NCBI GenBank assembly: GCA_016930535.1
Contig: JAFGGN010000046.1
Span: forward strand, 1-64,000
Length of the DNA stretch: 64,000 bases
Source of the DNA: a bacterium
GTDB lineage: Bacteria; Zhuqueibacterota; QNDG01; JAFGCO01
Reading direction: 5' to 3'
Of this stretch, positions 18,279 to 26,390 are shown in pieces (position 1 is the stretch's first letter; each line of letters opens with the position of its first letter). Made by a program: the position numbers and the translations under genes. The notes beneath the pieces are model-generated. The model worked only from the letters and a program-made list of their open reading frames with translations, made no database searches and was not told the DNA's origin.

Positions 18279-20330
18279 TTATTCCGGAATCGCCACGGAC
18301 GTCTTGTAATTGGATTCATTGTACAGCGGATTTTTCCTGACACGGGCAATTTTACCTGTTCTGGGATTGTCATTCTGAGTATATACCCAGATTTCATCGG
18401 GATCCCAAACGACAATTTCATCACGCTGATCCCCGACGATGTCCAGAACAGCCGTGCACATGTCCGGATGGCCGTCGTCGGGGAACATTACCACTTTTCT
18501 TCCACGGCCGTCGAACACGCCGCCTTCATCCACATTGGCGTTGTGCACGAAGAACATCTCGGAATTGCCCGACCAGTTGACGGGTTCGCACATACTTCCG
18601 TACTGATTTGGTTCAAAACTGTGATACAGATTGCCGTCCGCATCAAAAAAGTGAACGATTCCCTGGTTGCCCCAGAAATTGATCGTCACCACTTCAAGTC
18701 CAGGCATGTCGCTGCGGAAATCGGCAACCGCGGGATTCTGTGCATGGCCGATGAAGTGATGCTTGATGATTCTCCCTTTTAAATCCGCAAAGAATACGCC
18801 TTCGTCGCTGGCCGCGCACAGGACTTTCGGCGCCTCCCCAGGCATGAACGGCAGAATGGCCACGCCGTCCGCATGGTCCCCGAGTGATCCGTCCAGGGTC
18901 CACAGCACCGTGCCGTCATCGTCGAACAGGGTATACCCCATCAGGAGCTCGTCCCGTCCGTCCCCGTCCGTATCCGCTGCCCATGGATAATGTCCCGTGT
19001 TGCACTCGGCCTTCCACAGCAGTTCCAGTTTATCATCATAGGCCCAGATATAGCGGTACCGGTCCTTCAGAATGATATCGCTGTCATATCCGGTTCCGCG
19101 CAGGTCACAGAAATAGATGCAATCCCCGAGTATGTGCGGAAAAATATTGATGTCCGGATTGTATCTGCGTTCGGGTGTTTCAGGAGTCGGTATGCTGACC
19201 CGGACACGTCCTGTCAGACCGTCCGCAATCACGAGCTCGAAATTCCGGCAATAAATCACCTCGCTCGAGCCGTTTCTGTCTATGTCGTGAATCTGAAAGG
19301 CCACATCGTTGGTAAGAACCGTTTTCCAGGGATCGGGACGCCCGGTCTGCCAGAGCTTTCTCCCTTCGAATGTCATGGCGGTCAGGCAGCCGATTTCGCT
19401 GTTCCGGTCCTTGGGTCCGTGATGCAGTACCTGACCGATGAGCACATCGATGATGCCGTCACCGTCCATATCCCCGAATCTCAGGCTCCGTCCCGACCCG
19501 AATCCTTCGGTTCTGATTTTTTTCCACACCACGGGTTTCGGATTCCGGGCCTGCAGAGACGCTTCGGTTTCTTCGAACTTTCTGCGCGCCGATTCAGCCA
19601 GAATCTGCTGTCCCCGGGTCGTGGTCACTTCCACGGATGTAAACCGTGCAGGCACATTGGATGTCAGTCCGATTCCGCCTGTCCGGAAAGTGGAATCCAC
19701 GGCCGACAACTGAGCATAGCCGTCCAGCCTGGCCGTGATCCGGTCCCCCCGAAGAGAAACACGGGCCTCCATCATTTTCCCCACCTCCCAGGCGATGTTT
19801 CTTATGTCGAGAACCGTTTCATCGGGCTGGTGGAATCCGGTTGCATGATTCACTTTTTTTAAAACAACCTGTCCCCCGCGGACACCGAAAAAGTAGTAGC
19901 ACCGGTCGTTCTGCACGCGGAAAACGACGCCGCATTGCCGGGAATAGTATTCGGGGGCAAACCGGACCGTCAGATCATAATCCGCCCAGAATATATCGCC
20001 CGCAACAATCATGGGATGCGTATAATCCGCTTCGTCCACTTTATTCTGATAAACAAACCGGTCTCCATCCGTCTCCCGAACGGACCACCATCCCCTGTTG
20101 TTGGATACGGCCCACGCCGATCTGGGAGCCGCTTCGGGCAAATAATGATATTCGGTCCGGGCTCCTGTCGCACTGCTCAGCGGACCGCGTGCGACCGTGC
20201 TGAAATCGTCTTTGAAAAGGGTGACATCCTGCGTAAAAGCACAGGACAGAACGGCGAACCACATCAACACCGCACATGCGCATATACGGCGGAATCTGTC
20301 TGTAACACAACCGGATTCATGATGAAACAT
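18279..20330 (-). CDS. Secreted beta-propeller protein with FG-GAP/VCBS-like repeats
   Basis: About 683 residues. The start at 20330 is preferred to an upstream ATG at 20396 because AAAGGA lies 7 nt before it and it gives a compact signal peptide (CACAVLMWFAVLSCAFTQ). An N-terminal lectin-like beta-sandwich (about residues 25-240, with GVVFRVQNDRCYYFFGVRGG) is followed by repeated calcium-type loops DMDGDG, DIDRNGSS, DTDGDGRD, DADGN. This resembles FG-GAP propellers and the propeller of PL11 rhamnogalacturonan lyases. I cannot identify catalytic residues. It is probably a secreted glycan-binding or glycan-active protein. It is the second gene after the alpha/beta hydrolase. Confidence 0.75.
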   Translation of the reverse strand: MFHHESGCVTDRFRRICACAVLMWFAVLSCAFTQDVTLFKDDFSTVARGPLSSATGARTEYHYLPEAAPRSAWAVSNNRGWWSVRETDGDRFVYQNKVDEADYTHPMIVAGDIFWADYDLTVRFAPEYYSRQCGVVFRVQNDRCYYFFGVRGGQVVLKKVNHATGFHQPDETVLDIRNIAWEVGKMMEARVSLRGDRITARLDGYAQLSAVDSTFRTGGIGLTSNVPARFTSVEVTTTRGQQILAESARRKFEETEASLQARNPKPVVWKKIRTEGFGSGRSLRFGDMDGDGIIDVLIGQVLHHGPKDRNSEIGCLTAMTFEGRKLWQTGRPDPWKTVLTNDVAFQIHDIDRNGSSEVIYCRNFELVIADGLTGRVRVSIPTPETPERRYNPDINIFPHILGDCIYFCDLRGTGYDSDIILKDRYRYIWAYDDKLELLWKAECNTGHYPWAADTDGDGRDELLMGYTLFDDDGTVLWTLDGSLGDHADGVAILPFMPGEAPKVLCAASDEGVFFADLKGRIIKHHFIGHAQNPAVADFRSDMPGLEVVTINFWGNQGIVHFFDADGNLYHSFEPNQYGSMCEPVNWSGNSEMFFVHNANVDEGGVFDGRGRKVVMFPDDGHPDMCTAVLDIVGDQRDEIVVWDPDEIWVYTQNDNPRTGKIARVRKNPLYNESNYKTSVAIPE

Positions 20331-20405
20331 AGGATGTCCTTTCCTGCCCGGATCACGGCTTTTATAAGGAAAACCGGTCCCCCCGATTCCGGACATGCAG
20401 CATGA

Positions 20406-21530
20406 TCATTCCTGCTTGTCTTTCTGTAAAAAATCCAGTATCAGCGTGTTGAAACGGTCCGGTTTTTCCATTCCGATCAAATGCCCGGTTTCGAGGATTT
20501 CGACATGCACATCCGGAATCGCACGGACGACCTGTTCTGTTTTCCCCGGATCCCCGACCAGTCCGTCCCTGGTGCCCAGAAGAAGCAGAACCGGAATGCG
20601 TATTCTCCGGAACTGTTCCTGCGTGAACGGCATGGGCCGGGCCTGTTTCGAAAAAACACCTTCCAGAATGAGGAAAAACCAGGATCTCATTTCCCGCCTG
20701 ATATCCGCATCATCCCCGAAGGCCCATTCGAAGCAGTCCTCCTGAAGCGGCCGTACGGGAAAAATGGCCGTCCCAATGATTTTCAGAACCGTCCAGTTGG
20801 TGCCGGTGTATCCCATGGGGCCGCACAGAACCAGTTTCTGCACGCGCCCGGGAGCATGGAGCGCCAGGTTCGTGGCGATAAATCCGCCCTGGGACGCACC
20901 GATCAGGCAGGCTTTGTCGATACCCAGGGAGTCCATGATGGCAGAGTAGAACGCAGCAAGCGCCTGGCCGGTCTGCGGAAATATTCCGGCGTCAGTCAAT
21001 TCGCTTTTTCCGGCATCGCCGATGGTATCGATCGCGTAAACACGGTGATTTGCGCTTAGCGCCCCAATATTTTTAAACCAGGACCACGAGGCGACTGCCG
21101 AGGCATGACACAGCACGATCACGGGCGCATTCTCCGGTCCGCTGGCGATCACGTGCACATGGCCGTATCGGGTATCGAGATCCATCGCGTGATAGGGTAC
21201 GGGCCATTGAGTCATTTTTTCATCATAAATACGCATCAATCCGGCCCGTATGTCCTCGTTTTTGTAAATGGAACCGGGATTGCCCAGATTTCTGAACAGG
21301 AGAAACAGATACAGAAAAAACAGAAGCAGCGTGCCGCTACCACGAATCCAGGCAGGAACACGACCAGGAACAAACCGGCCAATTGCCCGTCGTGCCGGAG
21401 GGAAGACGAACAACACCAGTACGGCAAGGATGAGTGACGGGATTCCGTATCCGGACCAGAGGCTGAGAACGAGCAGAACCAGAAAAAACAGTGCGGACAG
21501 CCAGTTCAGTATGAAAAATAACCGTTTCAC
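20406..21530 (-). CDS. Membrane-anchored alpha/beta hydrolase
   Basis: A 374-residue protein with two to three N-terminal membrane spans (residues about 5-90) followed by an alpha/beta-hydrolase domain. The catalytic triad is visible: nucleophile Ser in GASQGG, Asp in LLGTRDGLVG and His in ETGHLIG. The oxyanion region is VLCHASAVASW. The substrate is unknown. It is the first gene of a two-gene operon with the beta-propeller protein (75-nt gap), behind a promoter whose transcript begins with a stable hairpin. Confidence 0.85.
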   Translation of the reverse strand: MKRLFFILNWLSALFFLVLLVLSLWSGYGIPSLILAVLVLFVFPPARRAIGRFVPGRVPAWIRGSGTLLLFFLYLFLLFRNLGNPGSIYKNEDIRAGLMRIYDEKMTQWPVPYHAMDLDTRYGHVHVIASGPENAPVIVLCHASAVASWSWFKNIGALSANHRVYAIDTIGDAGKSELTDAGIFPQTGQALAAFYSAIMDSLGIDKACLIGASQGGFIATNLALHAPGRVQKLVLCGPMGYTGTNWTVLKIIGTAIFPVRPLQEDCFEWAFGDDADIRREMRSWFFLILEGVFSKQARPMPFTQEQFRRIRIPVLLLLGTRDGLVGDPGKTEQVVRAIPDVHVEILETGHLIGMEKPDRFNTLILDFLQKDKQE

Positions 21531-21560
21531 AGGAAGCTCCCTCGATTTGATGGTTCTTCA

Positions 21561-21585
21561 AACCATCCGCCTGAGGCGGATGGTT
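21561..21585 (-). promoter_or_regulatory. 5'-terminal mRNA hairpin of the hydrolase transcript
   Basis: Perfect 11-bp inverted repeat AACCATCCGCC/GGCGGATGGTT with a 3-nt loop. The promoter at 21593-21621 predicts a start near 21586, so the mRNA would begin in this hairpin. There is no T tract on either side, which argues against a terminator. A stabilising 5' stem or a regulatory structure is more likely. Confidence 0.55.
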
Positions 21586-21592
21586 CCAGACC

Positions 21593-21621
21593 ATTTTAGA
21601 AAATTCACAGGGCAATGTCAA
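21593..21621 (-). promoter_or_regulatory. Promoter of the hydrolase/beta-propeller operon
   Basis: Minus strand TTGACA (21621-21616), a 17-nt spacer and TAAAAT (21598-21593). Confidence 0.8.
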
Positions 21622-21673
21622 TAAAAAATGCGAAGAATTAAATGGAAAACCGGACATTTGCCTGCCGCGATAA

Positions 21674-21805
21674 CGGCCGGCCGGTGGCGGAGCCGTCATT
21701 ATTCTTCATGCTGAAAATCCGGATTACGCATGCAGGCATCTGACCAGTGAGGCGGCCCGTCTGCTGGCTGATTTGATTGAGAAAGAGGGATATCCCGATC
21801 GATGA
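21674..21805 (+). pseudogene. Possible 3' remnant of an unidentified gene
   Basis: A 43-codon open stretch without a start, bounded upstream by TAA, reading AVIILHAENPDYACRHLTSE and then AARLLADLIEKEGYPDR before TGA. It has the composition of a natural C-terminal helix rather than random sequence. No family is recognised. It fills the only gap above 300 bp between the hydrolase and aroC that lacks an intact gene. It may be chance. Confidence 0.25.
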
Positions 21806-21834
21806 AACCGGTAAAAATGATGAGGAATAATCGA

Positions 21835-22935
21835 TCATTCCGTTCCGGGAAACATGGAGGCGGACATCTGCTGTTTCAATGCCGCATCGACCAGAACCAG
21901 CGCGGCCATGGTTTCCACGACTGGCACGGCCCTCGGCACCACACAGGGATCATGCCGCCCTTTAGCGGCCAGCGTGGTCTCGTTTCCCTCAAAATCGGCC
22001 GTCTGCTGTTCCTGTCCGATGGTCGCCGGAGGTTTGAAGGCCACTCGGAACACGACCGGTTCTCCGTTCGATATGCCGCCCTGCACTCCCCCGCTGTGAT
22101 TCGTGACCGTACCCAGGCGGTTCCCTTTTTGAACGAACGCGTCGTTGTGCCCGGATCCCCGCATGCGGGCCGCCTGAAAACCGGAGCCGATTTCAAATCC
22201 ATGCGTTGCCGGAATGGACAGCATGGCCTGTGCCAGCATGGCCTCGAGTTTGCCAAACACCGGATCTCCCCATCCTGCGGGAACATTTCTGCACACACAG
22301 CTGATTACGCCTCCTATGGAATCCCGGGCTTCTTTCACATCACTCACCAGCCGGGTCATGCGTTCCGCGACGGCCGGATCCGGACAGCGGATATCATTTT
22401 TGTCCACATGGGACCGTTTCAGCTCACTGTAATCGGCTTCGGCACAGATGATTTCCCCCACCTGACTCACCCATGCCACGATTTCGACGTCCCATTTCAG
22501 CCGGAGAATGTGTTCCGCCACCGCGCCTGCGGCCACACGTCCGACGGTTTCCCTGGCACTGGAACGTCCGCCGCCGCTGGAAGCCCGTATGCCGTATTTC
22601 ATCTGATAGGTATAATCCGCATGGGACGGCCGGGGTATCGTACCCATTTCCTTATAATCGCCCGGCCGCTGATCCCTGTTGCATACCATGAGTCCGATCG
22701 GTGTTCCCAGCGTCAATCCATTCTCCACACCGGAAAGTATTGTCACCTGATCCGCTTCCTGCCGCGGTGTGGACAGGGCGCTCTGTCCGGGCCGTCTGCG
22801 GTCCAGCTGAGGCTGTATATCCGCCTCGCTTAAAGCAAGCCTCGGCGGGCAGCCGTCGATGACCGCTCCCACGGCTCTGCAATGGGATTCCCCGAATGTC
22901 ATGACACGAAACTGATCGCCGAATACATTGGACAT
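21835..22935 (-). CDS. aroC: Chorismate synthase
   Basis: A 366-residue enzyme making chorismate from 5-enolpyruvylshikimate 3-phosphate with reduced FMN, the last shared step to aromatic amino acids. Family signatures are [49 protein letters not shown] with [22 protein letters not shown], and the C-terminal [15 protein letters not shown]. The length is typical. It follows a 67-residue gene by 17 nt and an upstream cyclase gene, in one probable operon. No other shikimate gene is near. Confidence 0.97.
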   Translation of the reverse strand: MSNVFGDQFRVMTFGESHCRAVGAVIDGCPPRLALSEADIQPQLDRRRPGQSALSTPRQEADQVTILSGVENGLTLGTPIGLMVCNRDQRPGDYKEMGTIPRPSHADYTYQMKYGIRASSGGGRSSARETVGRVAAGAVAEHILRLKWDVEIVAWVSQVGEIICAEADYSELKRSHVDKNDIRCPDPAVAERMTRLVSDVKEARDSIGGVISCVCRNVPAGWGDPVFGKLEAMLAQAMLSIPATHGFEIGSGFQAARMRGSGHNDAFVQKGNRLGTVTNHSGGVQGGISNGEPVVFRVAFKPPATIGQEQQTADFEGNETTLAAKGRHDPCVVPRAVPVVETMAALVLVDAALKQQMSASMFPGTE

Positions 22936-22952
22936 AGGCCATCCTTATCTGA

Positions 22953-23156
22953 TTACACTTCGATGTTCCGGATTTTTTCAGGCACAAAACGTTTGCCGTT
23001 CACGTCTTCGACCAGGAAACGTCCCTTCCTCCTGCCTTTGGTATAGCGTCGTATAATACGGCCCGTTCGCAGGGCACCGTTCCGGTCGAAAAAATGGCAA
23101 ACAGGCGGGCCGCCGTTCAAAAAAGACATCTGCCCGGACTGATTATCACGATCCAT
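22953..23156 (-). CDS. Small basic protein of unknown function
   Basis: A 67-residue ORF starting inside the 3' end of the cyclase gene (11-nt overlap) and ending 17 nt before aroC. It has an acidic/polar N terminus, a Lys/Arg-rich middle (RTGRIIRRYTKGRRKGRF) and a C-terminal part resembling a short beta-strand module (FLVEDVNGKRFVPEKIRNIEV). I do not recognise a family. Tight packing between two real genes supports it being expressed. Confidence 0.55.
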   Translation of the reverse strand: MDRDNQSGQMSFLNGGPPVCHFFDRNGALRTGRIIRRYTKGRRKGRFLVEDVNGKRFVPEKIRNIEV

Positions 23157-23799
23157 GATAAATATCCTCGGAATCCATTAAAAACACGCGGGCGGGTGCC
23201 CCGTCTGCACCTTCGATTTTCAGCGGGAGTGCAGCCAGCCAGTACATGCCGGGACCGATCCCGGCGAGATCCAGACCTTCGATGATCACCATTTCCGCTT
23301 CGAGCAAAACGGTATGCACATCGGACTGATCATCTTCAGGCGCTATGGAAAAAGCATCGATACCGGCAAGCCTGCACCGGTGACGGACCAGCCATTCCGC
23401 GGCACTTTTATCCAGGGCCACATAATCATCCTGAACCGGATTTCGATGAAGCACGCCGCGGGCCGTATTGTCCGAAAGAAACAGGATGCGCTCGGCACGG
23501 GCATCCGGTTCGAGTGCGTTCAGCACCCGGTCCGTAATGCGTCGGGTTCCGCGTACATCCATAACCAGCACGGGGCCCACAAGCACGGCCGGATCGAGGC
23601 GATCCACGGACCGTCCGTTAATAAAAAAATGCAGCGGCGCATCGATATGTGTTCCGGTATGGGTGCCCATCACCAGCTCATGATTGTTCCATTCATCCCC
23701 CCGGTCCATGCTGGTCAGTGCATGCATCCGGAACTCGGGATCGCCGGGAAACACCGGCAATTCCCGTGAAATGGTCAGGGTCACATCGTGAATCGCCAT
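23146..23799 (-). CDS. Cyclase/kynurenine formamidase-like metal hydrolase
   Basis: A 217-residue protein of the cyclase (KynB-like) family. The metal-binding signature GTHTGTHIDAPLHF is present, with FPGDPEF near the N terminus and the substrate loop LFLSDNTARG. Members hydrolyse N-formylkynurenine or related amide/ester bonds, using zinc or manganese. Without other tryptophan-degradation genes the substrate is open. It is the first gene of cyclase, 67-residue protein, aroC. Confidence 0.85.
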   Translation of the reverse strand: MAIHDVTLTISRELPVFPGDPEFRMHALTSMDRGDEWNNHELVMGTHTGTHIDAPLHFFINGRSVDRLDPAVLVGPVLVMDVRGTRRITDRVLNALEPDARAERILFLSDNTARGVLHRNPVQDDYVALDKSAAEWLVRHRCRLAGIDAFSIAPEDDQSDVHTVLLEAEMVIIEGLDLAGIGPGMYWLAALPLKIEGADGAPARVFLMDSEDIYHGS

Positions 23800-23885
23800 G
23801 GCATTCGGGTCCGTATTTCATTCCTGGTTTATCAGAATGTATTCATTTAATCCGTAAAAATCCATAAAAACCTGATGAAAAAATC

Positions 23886-23914
23886 TTGCCTGTCCCATGA
23901 TAATTCACTATTTT
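23886..23914 (+). promoter_or_regulatory. Promoter of the GNAT/kinase-aldolase/glycerate kinase operon
   Basis: TTGCCT (23886-23891), a 17-nt spacer and TATTTT (23909-23914), about 40 nt before the GNAT start. Confidence 0.55.
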
Positions 23915-23952
23915 GATTCCTGGCACCGATCAGAAAACAGCTGGGGATATCT

Positions 23953-24798
23953 ATGAACATCCGCCTGATGACACAGCAGGACATTCCATTCGCCGTAAAG
24001 ATGGCTGTGCGCGAAAAGTGGCTCAGCGAAAACGAAGACGTTTTCAGGGCTTTCCTCCTCCGGGACGCGAACGGCTGTTTTGTCGCTGAACAAAAAGCCG
24101 TGCCTGTGGGTATCTGTGTGGCTACGGCATACCGCGAATCGGGTTTTTTCGGTGAACTGATCGTGTCGCATGAACATCGCGGTCACGGAATCGGAGCCAA
24201 ACTGCTCGACACCGCCCTGGCGTACCTGAAGGGCCGGTCCGTCAAAACGATATATCTCGATGCGGTTCCGGCCGCCATTCCGCTTTATGAACGCGCAGGA
24301 TTCCGTAAAGTCTGTACCTCGTACAGGTTCGAGGGAAAGATCGACGGACGCGAAAGTGAACATGTGCGTGCCATGCGAAAATGGGACCTGGACGACGTCT
24401 GCGACCTGGACCGGAAGTATTTCGGAGAGGATCGTCAGTTTTATTTAAAATGGATCAGCTTTATCGGTCCCGACTTTGCCAAGGTGCTTACGCGGGATGA
24501 TGCCATTGTCGGTTATATTACCGGAAGGTACACAAAAAGGGGCATCCAGGTCGGTCCCTGGATTCAATCACCCGGTATGGGGCCGGAGGAGGATCTGCTG
24601 CTTTCCCTGGCCGCCGAGATTCTGGACGAATCCCTTCATCTTGGTGTTCTGGAAACCAACACAAAAACGATCCGGCTTCTCCGCTCGCTCGGATTCAGGG
24701 AACGTGAAACGCTGCCGGTTCGCATGGCACTCGGGGAGCGCAGCGATCTTGGGACCTCGCACGCCTGTTTTGCCATCGGATCGCCGGCAAAAGGATAA
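23953..24798 (+). CDS. GNAT-family N-acetyltransferase with second acetyltransferase-like domain
   Basis: A 281-residue protein. The N-terminal half is a GNAT domain with the acetyl-CoA loop HEHRGHGIGAKLLD and the C-terminal YERAGFRKV. The second half (from about residue 138) resembles the Acetyltransf_18-type module that often follows such domains. The substrate is unknown. GGGGA precedes the ATG. It is first in an operon with a kinase-aldolase fusion (23-nt gap) and glycerate kinase, so its substrate may be related. Confidence 0.85.
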   Translation: MNIRLMTQQDIPFAVKMAVREKWLSENEDVFRAFLLRDANGCFVAEQKAVPVGICVATAYRESGFFGELIVSHEHRGHGIGAKLLDTALAYLKGRSVKTIYLDAVPAAIPLYERAGFRKVCTSYRFEGKIDGRESEHVRAMRKWDLDDVCDLDRKYFGEDRQFYLKWISFIGPDFAKVLTRDDAIVGYITGRYTKRGIQVGPWIQSPGMGPEEDLLLSLAAEILDESLHLGVLETNTKTIRLLRSLGFRERETLPVRMALGERSDLGTSHACFAIGSPAKG

Positions 24799-24821
24799 AA
24801 TTATCCATCGAAACCCCCTTC

Positions 24822-26336
24822 ATGACACAGCACAAGGTAAAAACCCATGTCCGTCCCAGGGGAGGACAAAGGCGCCCCGCTGAAAAGGTAATCGCCGATC
24901 TCCTGATTCATATTTTCCGGGACAGGCCCCATGCGCTGCTTATCGCAATCGGAGGACCGGGAGGAACTGATAAATCCGCCTTTGCCGGAAAACTGAAGGC
25001 CCTGCTTCCCGAATCATCCGTTTTTCCCCTGGATGATTACAAGACACCTCGAAAAACGCGTCAGGACCGCCGGATTTTCGGTGCGCATCCGGATGCCAAT
25101 AACATGGACCTGCTCATGGGACATCTGGACTGTATCCGGCAGGGAAAAACTTTCGAAAAACCCGTATACGATGCAGTCGCCGGCACCGCGGATTCAACTG
25201 TCCCGTTTCATCCCCGCCGCTTCAATCTGCTGGATGGCGAGATTTCCACCTATCCCCAATTCCGGGATATGGTCGATTTCTCCATTTTCATCGATTCGGA
25301 CTGGACCACGCAACTGAACACGCGTATACGCCGGGATATTATCGAGCGCAAATACAGCCGTGAAAAAGCCATCGCGACTTTTCTCGAGAGCAATCTCCGC
25401 GAATTTCAGAATTTCGGTGCCGCGAGCAAAACCTGGGCGGATGTGCATATTTACTGCCGTGAGGACTACCATCTCATCGTGGAATCCGTATCAGAGGAGA
25501 TCTATCATGATTATGAATCCCTCCTGATCCAGGATCTGGCAGCGGTCGACCTGAGCGGCCTGATCGTCCCGTTATGCACGCCGTTCGACAAGTCGGACCG
25601 TATCGATCAGGCGGCCTATATCCGGCATCTGGAATACCTGGCGGATCACGGTATACGCCGTATCCTGGCTGCAGGCACGACCGGTGAATTTTTTTCGCTG
25701 CTGCCCGGGGAACGCCGGCAGCTCTTGTCCCTGGCACGCCGGTATTTTCCGGGAGTGGTCCTGTTCCAGGCCGGGGCCGAGAGCCTCGCACTGACACTGG
25801 AACAGATTTCCTGGGCTGAAGATTTCGGCGCGGATGCGGTTCTGGTTCTCCCGCCCTACTACTATGCGGGCGTCACGGAAGAAGGCCTGGCATCCTATTT
25901 CGCGGCCGTGTATCAAAAAACACATCTTCCATTGATGCTCTATCATTTTCCCCGGCATACCAAACTGACATTTTCGAGCGAGTTCCTGACACGGATTCCC
26001 CATTTCGGGATGAAGGATTCGTCGGCGACACTGGATTTGATACCTGCAACGCCGCATTATTATGTGGGAGGAGATCCCCTGATCCTCGAGGCCGCCCAAA
26101 GAGGAGCCACCGGTTTTTTCAGCGCCCGGGCCAATGCCTGCCCGGAGTTGTACGTCCGGATGGAAAGTCTGATTCATCATAAAGACTGGAAAGGTGCCAA
26201 AACCGTACAGAAAGAAATCGGCCGGATACACGAAGCCACATGCAATCCGGGCGAAATACAGAAAATCAAGACCGCCGTAGCAGGGGCTGTGCCCGGTTAT
26301 CCGGCAGCCGTACGGCTTCCCCTGATTTCCGTATAA
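24822..26336 (+). CDS. Fusion of uridine-kinase-type P-loop domain with DapA/KDG-aldolase domain
   Basis: A 504-residue protein. Residues about 20-235 match the uridine/phosphoribulokinase P-loop family (LDDYKTPRK, FGAHPDANNMDLL, EKPVYD, FNLLDGEIS). The Walker A reads GPGGTDKS, with Asp50 instead of the invariant Gly. From about residue 243 a complete DHDPS/N-acetylneuraminate-lyase-type aldolase follows: GTTGEFFSLLPGER, PPYYYAGV (Tyr 346-348), LYHFP and the Schiff-base Lys398 in GMKDSS. Such aldolases split 2-keto-3-deoxy sugar acids or sialic acid, or condense pyruvate. With glycerate kinase next door, cleavage to pyruvate and an aldehyde entering as glycerate is a reasonable inference. No Shine-Dalgarno is obvious at this ATG. 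Confidence 0.85.
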   Translation: MTQHKVKTHVRPRGGQRRPAEKVIADLLIHIFRDRPHALLIAIGGPGGTDKSAFAGKLKALLPESSVFPLDDYKTPRKTRQDRRIFGAHPDANNMDLLMGHLDCIRQGKTFEKPVYDAVAGTADSTVPFHPRRFNLLDGEISTYPQFRDMVDFSIFIDSDWTTQLNTRIRRDIIERKYSREKAIATFLESNLREFQNFGAASKTWADVHIYCREDYHLIVESVSEEIYHDYESLLIQDLAAVDLSGLIVPLCTPFDKSDRIDQAAYIRHLEYLADHGIRRILAAGTTGEFFSLLPGERRQLLSLARRYFPGVVLFQAGAESLALTLEQISWAEDFGADAVLVLPPYYYAGVTEEGLASYFAAVYQKTHLPLMLYHFPRHTKLTFSSEFLTRIPHFGMKDSSATLDLIPATPHYYVGGDPLILEAAQRGATGFFSARANACPELYVRMESLIHHKDWKGAKTVQKEIGRIHEATCNPGEIQKIKTAVAGAVPGYPAAVRLPLISV

Positions 26337-26390
26337 ACGGCCGGAGCAGCGGATGGCGGCCGGGTTGAAAACAGCACGGGACTTATCAGA

